Assembly: GCF_025370935.1 (NCBI RefSeq) | Contig: NC_133476.1 | Span: 13,337,411 to 13,401,410, forward strand | Length of the DNA: 64,000 nt | Direction: 5' to 3' | Source: Choristoneura fumiferana | Lineage: Eukaryota; Arthropoda; Insecta; Lepidoptera; Tortricidae | Shown: positions 43,883 through 54,323 of the stretch, piece after piece | Numbering within the stretch: the stretch's first letter is position 1 | How the letters are laid out: the number at the start of each line of letters is the position of its first letter | Notes under the pieces: generated by a model | Databases searched by the model: none | What the model saw: the letters and a program-made list of their open reading frames with translations, nothing else | Told to the model about the DNA's origin: nothing | Made by a program: the position numbers and the translations under genes

Positions 43883-46719
43883 ATTACCTAAATAATTGTA
43901 AGCATAGCCTAATCTTATGTATGTACCAAATCTCTAAAATACTACATTTATGTGTACCTATTTATGTAGATATGGTAAACACACAGACTTTATGGAACTA
44001 ATTTAACTAAAAAGATAAAACATCTATCAAAGTCGAAAATAAAATGTTTAAATTAAAGCGCTCTGATACAAGTGTAAATAGCGAAGTACCTATAGGATTG
44101 AAGCTAAAACAGCAGGGAGGACGTCTTATTCAAGATTTACGTTTATTGTGCTCGGTACAATGGGTTGTTTGTCTCGTATTTGCCGTTTGCTGTTGAAATG
44201 GCAGGGGAACGTCGCTCGTCCCTTGGACATCAAAGATTAGTGGGAACTTTGCTCGGTGTGAATACATTTTATCCTGCATTATCTGGTAATTAGTCCTGTT
44301 TCAAAGCACCGGTAATATTTTGAGCCGACTTTGAAACCTCTTAATGTGGGTATTATAACTTTGACTAGTTTATCTGGGTGAGGTGCCTCATGACTAATAA
44401 GATCGCCTTTTTTTCACCTCCTAATAGGTACAATCGTTTAATTGTTATTATTTATCAGTTTTACGCAAACGCTGTCTAATATGGAGTATTCGTACTTTAA
44501 TAACGTATTGCAAGTTGCAATACATTATTTGCAATTTGCAACTCAGGCGCAATTTGTATCACAGGCGTTGCGAACGCTTCGTTTCGTTTAATGATTTCAA
44601 GTGTTTTGTATTGAAGTAGGTACCTAGTTAAAAACGTGCCTGTTAAGTCAATATGTATAAAAAAATGACTAATTTAATATAAATTTTCTTGCGTTTCAAT
44701 TGACCCGACTATATATTCTTGTTCTGATATATTGATTATATTTTATTCTTATTCTTTACTTACATAAACTTACATTCAACACGAGTAAATGTTCTATTTA
44801 GTTTGTTATTACCATTAACTTCAGTTGAATGTAGCTGGCTGTCCACTAAGGACAGTATGCATGTGGGAATAACGCAAAGCTTAGCTTCATCCTATCAGTG
44901 TTAAACTACGCTGCTGCCAATGTGCTAAGCTCTGAGACGTATAGCGAACGTGACCGTTGGAAGCGTTCAGATCTATGATACGTAATACGTTGTGGCAGAG
45001 AAAATCTAATCAAAATTGTTGACTCACTATAGTATAAACAGCAAAACCACTCGCCCGAGAAGCCACTATGCGGTAATAGCTCAACATTGCTAAACATCGA
45101 TGTCTTCGTTATTGTTTGGACATTTTCCGTATCATCGTACCAAGAAAATACTTTGCGACAATGCTATTGCTGACAATATCAAGTGAAGATCAAAGACAAT
45201 TGAATACTGAATTAATTTCGAGTATAATCTGTTTACGTCTCCTAAAGTGGGATGAGTATAGATCAAGCTCTTACGAATACTGATGTGATTTTCTTTCAAG
45301 TATGTAGGTACTTAATGTACGTGTAGAATCAAATAAAAATCAATAATCGTTGCTTTGGGAACGCCTTCAGTTCAGTTCCTCTATTGTGTAATAGAAGACT
45401 GGATTGAATAGAAGTCTTTTATTAGAGATACGATAACCAACGGAATAGGGATCGTGTCTGAGATTGCATTTCCTTCAATGAAGCGTCGTGGCACGGCTAC
45501 ATACCTTTATTCACTCAAAGGCCTCCCGTATGCTACCAAACGTGAATTTTTGTGAGAAGAGATTTTGGCTAACGTGTCAAAAATTTAAAGATGACATCGT
45601 AATAACATGTATTTAAATAATAATTGTATTAGTTTAAGTAACTATGTATGTGTACACGTATACTACTTATAACAGTGGTGTGGTGCCGTAACAGTTAGAT
45701 CCGCACCGTGCTGCCTAAGTTTTTTTGTTGAAGTTAGTGACAGATCAGGTGCATGGGGAATCGGTTATTTACACTTACTATAAGGCGTTGCATGCAAAGA
45801 AATACCGCCACTGCTGTAAAAATTAAGTTAAAATAGGATGGTGGGTTGTAATTAGTTATTTTACGAAAGACGTTTTGGATATTAAAAGGCTCTTAAATCA
45901 ATTAAAGGATCAAAAAATTGGGTCCATGCTTTTTCCTTTTATAGCCAAAAACCACATTCATGTATCATAATCATAATACTTGCAACACGGTTGTTGATCA
46001 GTAATTTTTATTAATTGTGTAGCGACTCCTAGTGCCATCTAGTGAACAACGATAGAAACTCCGACCATGTTCTACATCGCGCTATCGAAGTTTCTCAACG
46101 CGGTCGCATATACACAAGTTCCGACGCTCTTCCTTCGGACTTCGGTCCCCAGGCATAACACCTGCCTGGAGAGAGATTTCTCTACTGGAGCCTCCCCCCA
46201 CAATTGAAAGTTTTCATCATCGATTCTGAACATGCCAGACCTAAAATCAGTTATTACTTGTAGCTATTTGTCCGAAAAGTCTTACGTGATTCTTAGATTA
46301 ACTAACTTTCTGTGGAAATTCTACGCGACTTGAAAGTAAACATACGTGAAACACGAAATACTCCATAGTTACTCGAATTCTATCTATTATTGTAATCTTT
46401 TTCTTCTCATTTGGAATTCTTCGTGAGTACCATTTGGACGGGCTTCAAAAGGTAGGTAATCTTAAACGATACAAGAAATCGTTTTGCTTTGAAACATTTA
46501 ATGTATTACGTTTTCTTCTGTGAGAAAAACAATGGATATTTAATTAAATGCCCAGGCAATTTCAACGTTCATAAAAGTGCAAATTAAGATTGCATCTTCA
46601 TGATCAAGTATAATATTTATAAAGTAAAAAAAAAACTTTTGAAACCGTAAATAATGCGACGATTGATTGATTGATAACGGACATTCTAATAATTAATTCA
46701 AATCAAAACAGAGGCCGCA
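43883..46719. other. No gene recognised
   Basis: AT-rich with a few GC-richer patches. 46026-46205 contains GGCATAACACCTGCC and TCCCCCCACAATTG and may be a repeat remnant, unassigned. The open frame 44906-45097 (-) has no domain. Confidence 0.45.
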
Positions 46720-46821
46720 TTGCCTAACGTTTCTGACGCTCGCGATCGCAATCAAATGACAGATTTCGCATACAAAAACTGTCATTTGATTGCGATCGCG
46801 ACCGTCAGAAACGTTAAGCAA
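46720..46821. repeat. Inverted-repeat element with CGCGATCGCAATC arms
   Basis: TTGCCTAACGTTTCTGACG and CGCGATCGCAATCAAATGAC are mirrored almost completely after a 16-base centre, giving arms of about 43 bp. MITE-like, non-coding. Confidence 0.8.
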
Positions 46822-46967
46822 CAGTTCACGTTTGTTGATTTATAGCACATCTACATTTAGTCGTCGCCATCAGTATTAGGTATTTGGAACGGGAAAGTTG
46901 TGTTTTTGCATTATTAACTATAAAGATGTGTGTAAACATTTCTTACACACTTTATATTAATCCTTTT

Positions 46968-47215
46968 TAACCCCCGACGCAAAAAGAGGGGTGTTATAAG
47001 TTTGACCGCTATGTGTGTCTGTGTGTATGTCTGTCTGCATGTGGCACCGTAGCTCTTAAACGGGTGGATCTATTTGAAGGCGGTTTTTTTAATAAGAAAG
47101 CAGGTTTTCTAGCGATAGTTCTTAGACATGTTTTATCAAAATCGGCCGTTTTTGAGATATTGAACTTTGAAGTGACAAAGTCGGGGGTTTTCCAATTTTT
47201 TGTTGGTTAGGTTAT
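46968..47215 (+). repeat. Decayed dispersed repeat (CCCCCGACGCAAAAAGAGG start)
   Basis: AACCCCCGACGCAAAAAGAG, GGGTGTTATAAGTTTGACCG, a TGTCTGTGTGTATGTCTGTC tract and GTGGCACCGTAGCTCTTAAA. I recognise this order from memory as a common lepidopteran repeat. The open frame across it is not a gene. Confidence 0.55.
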
Positions 47216-48095
47216 GTTGGCACAGATATGCCTGTACCTACCTAAGCATTATGAAATTTTACGAAATATGAATAATCGCTTGTGACCGTTATTCCAGTTT
47301 CGTTAAAAAACTTTATATATGAGGTTGGTTCATAGACCTGTCGATATGAAATAACAATTCTTAGTTTAATAATACCTCCACATGTTAAGTATTTCCTAAA
47401 TGAGTACGAGTACACACAACGTTTGACAAAATTCCATCTTCAACTTGATGAAAGTAATTACTTCTCAAAGTGTGGATATTATAGTCGTTTTACTTTCAAA
47501 GTTTTCATAAAATTATAAGGAGTTTTAAAGTGCTCTCGGGACAGTTCTCAAGAACAACTAAGTACTAAATTCTACACTTCGTGTACTTTACATAGTAGGT
47601 AGGTAGGTATAAAACAAAATCGTTTCCCGCCGTCTGTCTCTCTGTATGTAGGTATGCAAATTTAGATCTTTTAAATTACGCAACGAGTTTTAACCTTTTA
47701 ACCGCCAATACGTTTTCATTCGTACGTGCCCGTATCGCCACCTACACCAAAACTATATGACATTTTGTCTGCAGCGAAATGAGCTGAATAATTTTTGTCT
47801 TATAATTCAGACAATGGCGGTTAAAGGGTTAATGCTGTTTTCATCAATAAATCGAGTGCTTATTGATATAATTGTGCAATATTATTTATAAACCTTCATC
47901 TAATTTATTAAATAATATACAACATAACTAACGACGCGCTCCGGCTCCGCACGGATGTACTCGTACTTTTGGGGAAAAGAGGCGAAAAATGTGAAGTTAC
48001 CGCCTTTAAGTAAATATATTTCTTCATTTTTACACCTAACTTCTTTAGTTATACTAGGCCGGTCGCTGGCATGTATATAAAACAGTAACCTAAGT
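47216..48095. other. No gene recognised
   Basis: AT-rich; no convincing feature. Confidence 0.5.
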
Positions 48096-48266
48096 GTAAG
48101 TTTTCGGTTACAAAATACGTCTCAATCGCGTTCGCGTTAAAATCTCAATTTATATGGAAACACGAGCATCGCAAACGTTCCGCTAGAGGCGCTGTTCGTG
48201 TTTCCATTCAAATTGAGATTTAAACGCGAACGCGATCGAGACGTATTTTGTAACCGAAAACTTGCA
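48096..48266. repeat. Long palindromic MITE
   Basis: GTAAGTTTTCGGTTACAAAA, TACGTCTCAATCGCGTTCGC and TAAAATCTCAATTT are mirrored by AAATTGAGATTTAAACGCG...ACTTGC ending at 48266. The arms are about 57 bp around a centre of about 57 bp containing GCTAGAGGCGCTG. Confidence 0.85.
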
Positions 48267-48655
48267 TACGTAGTATCTCTTATTAGTCTGTGACTTACAC
48301 TAAGGGTACTGCTTGTTTTATTTGGACGACAAAGTCAATTTGATGACAATGCCCCGGATATTGGGTGAGCATACGAGTATAAGAGCAATCTATTCGACGG
48401 CCTCTGGGAGTGGGAATGAGAGGTCGACGTGGCTTTTAGCTGGAGTTAACGATAATGCGAATCCAGTGAGTAAAATGTTTATTCTGCAACTAGCTCGCTT
48501 TTAGCGGCGCCAATACTCGGACATGTTTAGTCACGCCAGCTAGCAAATACTTCAGATATTTCTAGTGGCACAACTCTAACAGTCCTGCAGTTAAATAAAA
48601 TTACATTTAAGAAAGTATGGTACATAGAAATGGTTTATTTTATTTTATGTTTATT

Positions 48656-48724
48656 GGGGTGGTGATCTCTTACCATCAGGAGACCCACTTGCTCGTTTTC
48701 CATCCAGTTGAATAAAAAAAAAAA
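48656..48724 (-). repeat. TTATTCGACTGGATGGC repeat, head-only copy (reversed)
   Basis: On the - strand it runs from TTATTCAACTGGATGGAAA to about GATCACCACC and stops, about 65 bp. The copy at 53931-53995 is truncated at nearly the same place. Confidence 0.75.
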
Positions 48725-48904
48725 TTTACAATTTTATTTATATGCGCAAGGTATCTTAAATAGTGTAAGTATGTGTAGGTATATTACACATATCTTCTAG
48801 CTTAAAGCTTGAAACTTGAAACCCACTGATAGCGCCACGCTTATTTTCCGCACTGTATTCTATGCCACCTATATAAAGATATAATACCTAGATAAATACG
48901 CGTT

Positions 48905-49048
48905 ATTAACGCTTCAGCATTATGCTGAGCCAGTGTCCTATTCACAACCGCAATGACACATACTTTCCTACGTGTTGTCTATTTGTACTTAATACTATTG
49001 TTGTGTCTTGTGTTGTGAATAAATGTATTTTCTTTCTTTCCTTATTTC
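48905..49048 (+). repeat. LINE 3' end with GCATTATGC hairpin and TTTC tail, copy 2
   Basis: AACGCTTCAGCATTATGCTG, then GTGAATAAATGTATTTTC and a TTTCTTTCC tail. Same family as 42085-42332. Confidence 0.65.
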
Positions 49049-49261
49049 TATAAATATACCTACGACCTAGATAAATATTTTCAAAAATTGCTTTCTTGGG
49101 GTTGGATATGAGGCTATTCCATATCATTTTAGGTATATTTTATAAATAATGATTCAACCGTGTCATATCTGGAGGAGCCCAAACTTGGTATGTTTTGAAA
49201 ATATTTTTTATTTTAATTTAAAACAAATTACTGCTTTATTAATTATTACTACTTTATTATT

Positions 49262-49735
49262 ATTATCCAAATTCTATGTATATTCTTACACTGTCCAGGC
49301 TATTCGGTTGTGGAACTCCTTACCGATTGACTTACGACGCGCAAAGTCTTTGTCACTATTTAAATCTATGCTTAAGGAGCACTATCTGTCATCTTGTAAT
49401 TATTAGCCTTATTATAATGTATTTATTTATTTGTTGCTGTTTATCTCACTACCCATATTTATTTTGGACGTATATTATATGTACGATATAATTATGTATG
49501 TATTCGTAGATGTATTGCTGTTACGTTTAAATTTTCTTATCTACTTTTGATGCACCACCTGTTGTAAACTAGTCCTTACTTCTTTCTGTAAAAAAGGTTG
49601 CCTGGAAGAGATCGCTCTTAAGCGATAAGGCCGCCTATTGCTCACCTTGTAATATTTTTTTCTGTGTATCTGTTTTCTGTATCGCTTACTATGTCTGGTG
49701 TACAATAAAGAGTCTTTGTATTGTATTGTATTGTA
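49262..49735 (+). pseudogene. CR1-like LINE: C-terminal ORF fragment, 3' UTR, (TTGTA)n tail
   Basis: The frame ending at 49404-49406 reads YTVQAIRLWNSLPIDLRRAK and SLSLFKSMLKEHYL. The RLWNSLP...LFK..LK..YL pattern is the usual C-terminal end of CR1/L2/Rex1-type ORF2 proteins. It is followed by GATCGCTCTTAAGCGATAAG (a stem-loop), GGCCGCCTATTGCTCACC, TGTACAATAAAGAGTC and a TTGTATTGTATTGTA tail. 5'-truncated. The same untranslated sequence is reversed at 53510-53608. Confidence 0.75.
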
Positions 49736-50519
49736 CTGAAATATAACGATGTGATTATTTTTAGAAGTGGTTTAGTAAGCCCTTTCATTAGATACTCATG
49801 ATAGGTTTCAGAACAAAAATTTTATTTTTCCCATACAAAAAAAGATGACGTCATAACTCCTCTTTTTTGTTTTTTTTTCGTGCTACGGGTCAAATTGATT
49901 CGTATGGCCTAAAGATCAATCTTTCCAATTTGCATGCTTTTAACACCATGTGCAGCTTTTTGCTGAATTTCGGGGTGTACCGCTAACACTAGGTACCTAC
50001 CGCCTCCGCGACGCGCCGTACCGCTTCGCCACCGCTGCACATATACGGGTATTTAAACAATCAATCTACGCGGCTTAAATTATTTTATTGCAGATTCTAC
50101 TTCTAAATGCTATCAATAATTAAAATACCGGTAAGTGAGTTAAAAAGAAATATAAATTGTATTTAGTAGAAAAAATAAAATATTATTCTTCTTGGTGTGA
50201 CGTCGCATTTGCCGTTGGTCGGCTATTTTGTTCTTTTTACGCTTCTCATGCTGTTCAAGAGAGGGTTCGAGCTGAGAAGCAACCTACTTAATAATTAACA
50301 ATAAGCCATAAGAATTAATTTTACGTAAATCATAATTTTAGTAGTTTTTCCGTCAAAACTTCAGAGACCTAAAAAACGCTTATCCGCGACTTTTCACGGC
50401 TAAATTTTAAACAGTTATCTTTATAAAGGGTTCAAGTTTAAAAACTAACAAGAATCAATACCCAATTTGACCCAATAGGACAACTAAATCCTTAATATAA
50501 ACCAGCGCCGTTGACAAAT
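49736..50519. other. No gene recognised
   Basis: AT-rich with a short GC-rich piece at 50000-50040. No open frame or repeat of note. Confidence 0.5.
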
Positions 50520-50673
50520 GCTAGTCGTGCCAAAACGGCACCGCTGAGTGGAGACCATTTCGACTTCACATCATGATTTGTCTGTTATTTATCATTTTAT
50601 AAATGTGTTTTTTCTTTTATTTTTTAATGATGTGTTGGCTTAATAAACGTATTTCTATTCTATTCTATTCTGA
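50520..50673 (+). repeat. LINE 3' end, (TATTC)n tail
   Basis: GCCAAAACGGCACCGCTGAG, T-rich sequence, GGCTTAATAAACG and a TATTCTATTCTATTC tail. 5'-truncated, clade unknown. Confidence 0.5.
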
Positions 50674-51611
50674 GTAATATAACGAAAGAAATAAAACGCA
50701 AAAAAACATGTCTAATACTACTAACTTTCAAAACCCATGAACCTAGTCAATAGAAAATAAATATGATTAAAATATTATGTTTTAAATCAATAGTATCAGG
50801 ATCCATAACTATGTTTTCGATTAATCACCTAAAACGTACAAATATTCAATGTCAAAGTTAGTGATTACACACGAACGTCAAGAACAGAAAAATACAACGC
50901 GGGAATGTTAGGGCACAGGTTGCATGTGAGAATAATGAGAGGGTATAGATATTGTCTACTAGTTAGTAACCTTACCGGAAGTACTAGTTTTTTTACCTGA
51001 CGTGTATGCTGACAGTGGATTTCAAGCTTTATACTTTTCAGACCACACTAAATTAAATATGGGTCATACCAAACCCTCATTAACCGCACGCTGCCCTCTT
51101 CGTGCTAATTTGATACGCACTTTTCCGTTTATCCGTTTTTATTTTACTTTAGAATACAGAACCGTAAAAGACAAGTAATGCTGATGTATAAAAAGCGGAG
51201 AAATCTGCGGAGATACATAGAATATCTATCGATGACGTAAGTGGTTTTCAATAACTGAATTGAGCAAGAGTCCGGTAAATAGACGTGTCAACCGCAAAAG
51301 ACTGGCAGCGTATAAAACCTGATATAATAATACTACAACGCAGAGGCATCGCAGCACGGGCTTACCTGTTCTGTCGGCACAGTTTCCGTACCATTATATG
51401 GAGCTGTCATGTTCAATATTTTTACTGCCGCATGTAACGATACATTCGTTATATACGACATATATATTAATCCCATACAGTATTTTTCCGACCCCGTCAC
51501 TGTACGGGCTTCGAAGGCACTTTCGCGTAAGTATACCTTTTTACCACACCTTCACCTCCATCATTTTTTGCTGTAGCAAAATGTGACATTGAAAAGGTTT
51601 CCAATTCGATG
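50674..51611. other. No gene recognised
   Basis: AT-rich. An 80-codon open stretch (about 51333-51574, +) overlaps possible splice sites but has no recognisable domain. Confidence 0.4.
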
Positions 51612-51807
51612 ATGTTATGTTTTTTAATATATAAAAATGAATCCCTATTTCCCTTGGTCACGGCATCACGCGTGAACGGCTGGACCGATTTCGCTAATTA
51701 TTTTTTTGTTATGTTTGCTATTGTCAGGAGAAGGCTCTTATAAAAGAAGATTAAGAAAATAAAAATAAAAACTACGCCGGGGGCGAAGCCGCGGGTACCA
51801 GCTAGTA
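51612..51807 (+). repeat. Helitron-like non-autonomous element (ends CAGCTAGT)
   Basis: AATATATAAAAATGAATCCC, GGCATCACGCGTGAACGGCT, GGACCGATTTCGC, then a GC-rich GGGGGCGAAGCCGCGGG and the end CAGCTAGTA. From memory this layout is a classic lepidopteran CTAGT-ending element. About 196 bp, no ORF. Confidence 0.65.
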
Positions 51808-51895
51808 TATAAGAAAACAAATGATAAACGGCGCGAATGGCAGCGGGCTCGTTTGAAATAACATGAAAGAATAGTAGTTTATGCGACTATTACGT

Positions 51896-51995
51896 AATAA
51901 GGGTCCTTAAAACACGAGTGTGGTTTTATGTAACGAGGCATAGGCGATGTAATGATAAAAAGATCACACGAGTATTTTAAGGCCTAATTACGTAC
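51896..51995. repeat. Inverted-repeat element (GTCCTTAAAACACGAGTGTG arms)
   Basis: GTAATAAGGGTCCTTAAAAC and ACGAGTGTG are mirrored by CACACGAGTATTTTAAGGCC and TAATTAC. About 100 bp, MITE-like. Confidence 0.65.
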
Positions 51996-52709
51996 AGTAC
52001 AAACCGATGACAAATGGCCTGCATTGCATTACAGACTTGTTCTACCAGTAACATATCCATAGCTGTTAAAAATAATATAATAAATAAATTAGAATAGAGG
52101 CCCATTTAAATTGTGTTAATTTTGACAGTTGTTGCAAATTAAAAACTTTATTACAGTACTATGTTTGATACTGTAATGAACACATATGATCTACGTTACG
52201 CTGTTGACACTTACTACCACAGACAAGAACGCTGTCATAGTAAAATCGGTTGTTTAATGCTGGTCATTGCCAACGGTTTTTGGACGCATTATATGTAGAG
52301 GACTTATGATATGGGTGTAGAGTAGATAAACAATGTTGCACAAGATAATACCTATGTAGGTTAGGTATAGAAAGAAAAACAAATAATTATATTTGTCTGG
52401 GTTCACACGCTATTTTGGAAGATGGTTTTAATTAACATAATGTATGTAATTTTTTCCGCTTTTGCTCCCTCTCCTTTTGAACAGCAGAAACCGTGTCGTC
52501 ACTTCTGAATGTTTTGGAATTTACATATCGTGACCATGAATCATGGTACGTGTTATACAGGAGGAAAACAATTTTGAGTTTGGCAAGTCAGTTTGACCAC
52601 GACGAAAAAGCTCGATACCTGGAGGCTCAGAGGGCGTAAAGGGCATTTGGGTGTAAAGGCACCCTCTATGGCATCTTATACAGTTGTTTTCTCTCTATCG
52701 ATCTGTATC
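51996..52709. other. No gene recognised
   Basis: AT-rich, no convincing feature. Confidence 0.5.
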
Positions 52710-53245
52710 CTCCACGTAGGAAAAAGTCGCGGGGCTTCTATTTTTAATCTTAGGGATATAAGGTAACTAACGAACCCATCCAGGTTAAAAGGCGGTTAGA
52801 TTATGTTTGTTTTTTAGTGCGGCGTGCTCCGCCCCCCCGAGCCCCCCTTTTTATGTCCATGCCTCTTTTACTGGTGGCTGTTCGTTCCGTTACAAATACA
52901 ATTCTAACTTAACCTAATAAACAATTTTTCTAGTCATAATTATATTGTTTTATTAGCATTTACCGTTTTTATATTTACCATACTTACACTAATCAAGAAA
53001 TAATATTTAATTTATTTTTTGACATAGATTTGGACAGGATTTCGGGCTATCAAAAACCTGCTAAATTACATAGGTATATTATGCTAAACAATATTATGCA
53101 TAATAAAACTCAGCCATGTTAATATTATGCTAATAATAATATTCGGGTATAAATTTCGGCAAGATTAAGATTCGGCGTAAATAAATTATGCGAAACCTGT
53201 TATGCGTAATAAGTTTCGGACATTAAAAAATATGCCAAATAGACG
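52710..53245 (-). repeat. TTATGCG-rich dispersed element, reversed copy
   Basis: Reverse complement of the first half of 38803-39735, with the same TTTGTAACGGAACGAACAG, AAGAGGCATGGACATAAA and ATTAAAAATAGAAGCCCCGC words, and the TTATGCG/CGCATAA clusters at 53085-53215. Confidence 0.65.
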
Positions 53246-53509
53246 TCACCCTAAAAATATTCATCCGCACGGGCCTTGCGTTGGAACAAAAGTCCATGTC
53301 CTCAATAGCGGCGCAGGACCTAAACTGTTTGTGAATATGATATACTGGTTTTTTCCCGCGGCTTCGCTCGCGTTAAATTTGGGGTTCAAAAATCAACCTA
53401 CATACGTAATTAATTATAATTCGTACTTTAAAACCCTGTTTCGCTAATTCGGGCTTGGAATTTTAGAATTATATCCCGAAAAACGAGAGTTCCCGCGGGA
53501 CATAAATTA

Positions 53510-53608
53510 CAATACAAAACAAAGACTCTTTATTGTACACCAGACATAGTAAGCGATACAGAAAACAGATACTTACACAGAGAAAAAAAAAATACAAGGT
53601 GAGCAATT
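53510..53608 (-). repeat. CR1-like LINE 3' end, reversed
   Basis: Reverse complement of 49642-49735: ATTGCTCACCTTGTA, CTGTATCGCTTACTATGTC, TGTACAATAAAGAGTC and a TTGTATTG tail. Confidence 0.8.
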
Positions 53609-53930
53609 ACTGTTATGATCTATTTTAATATTCTTAATTGTCGATTAGATACACATGTAGCTTTATTAATTTAGCTTGTGCGTTTTCTGATTCAGTTGGT
53701 ATATAAAATCCTCTTTATTCGTTTTATGCCGTGGGATATTCTGAAAATCTTTAAAACAGTTTTTACCTGTTATCTACCTGCATGCCAAATTTGAAGTCTC
53801 TAATATTTATAATTACCTACGGAGTTAGGGCCACTTTGAAACGAAAATATAAATCCCATTTATTCCCTATCCCGTGGGAATTTTGATAAAGCCTGAAAAT
53901 TGTTTTTAGCTGTTAGTATTACCTACCTTT

Positions 53931-53995
53931 TTTTTATTCGACTGGTTGGCAAACGAGCAAGTGGGTGTCCTGATGGTAAGAGATCACCACCGCAA
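53931..53995 (+). repeat. TTATTCGACTGGATGGC repeat, head-only copy
   Basis: TTTTATTCGACTGGTTGGC to GAGATCACCACCGC, 65 bp, then the host repeat resumes. Confidence 0.8.
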
Positions 53996-54193
53996 ATCCC
54001 GTTTACTCACTATTCCGTGGGAATTTCGGAAAATACTGAAAACTTTTTTTAGTTGTTAGTATTACCTACTTGCATGCAAAATTTGAAGTTTCTAGACCCA
54101 GTGGTTTGGGCTGTGCTTTGATCTATAAGTGAGTCAGTCAGTTTCTTCTTTTATATATATAGATTTTGCGAGGTCCTACGATTGGCGCAGCAT

Positions 54194-54323
54194 AAGGTAA
54201 ACGTACGAGTACTCGTCACTGTCCCAATAGTTGGCATCTTTAATTTTGTGTCATTTCAATAACGGAGACTACGGGGTGTCATCTATTGGGCATTAGCGTG
54301 TCAAGCACTCGGACGTTTACCTT
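54194..54323. repeat. MITE with AAGGTAAACGT ends, copy 2
   Basis: AAGGTAAACGTACGAGTACTC mirrored by CACTCGGACGTTTACCTT, 130 bp. Shares GGGTGTCATCTATTGGGCAT and GCGTGTC with 35959-36089. Confidence 0.85.

Larger units (their letters stand above)
53340..54162 (+). repeat. Composite repeat with nested insertions
   Basis: CCCGCGGCTTCGCTCGCGTT begins a block with three TGGGAATTT/TGGGATATT units (at about 53729, 53875 and 54018). It ends with GGGCTGTGCTTTGATCTATA, AGTGAGTCAGTCAG and TATATATATAGAT. Into it are inserted the reversed CR1-like tail (53510-53608) and a head-only TTATTCGACTGG piece (53931-53995). From memory this is decayed lepidopteran repeat DNA. A related fragment is at 55204-55320. 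Confidence 0.55.

Noticed and set aside
46030..46044. CTCF-like word (TAGTGCCATCTAGTG)
   Set aside because: One short match is expected by chance and I have no insect-specific matrix or chromatin data to support it.
51333..51574. 80-codon open stretch with an acceptor-like GGCACAG (51376-51382) and a GTAAGTAT donor (51531)
   Set aside because: The residues look plausible, but nothing was recognised and similar open stretches with fortuitous splice words are frequent in the window. RNA-seq junctions would revive it.
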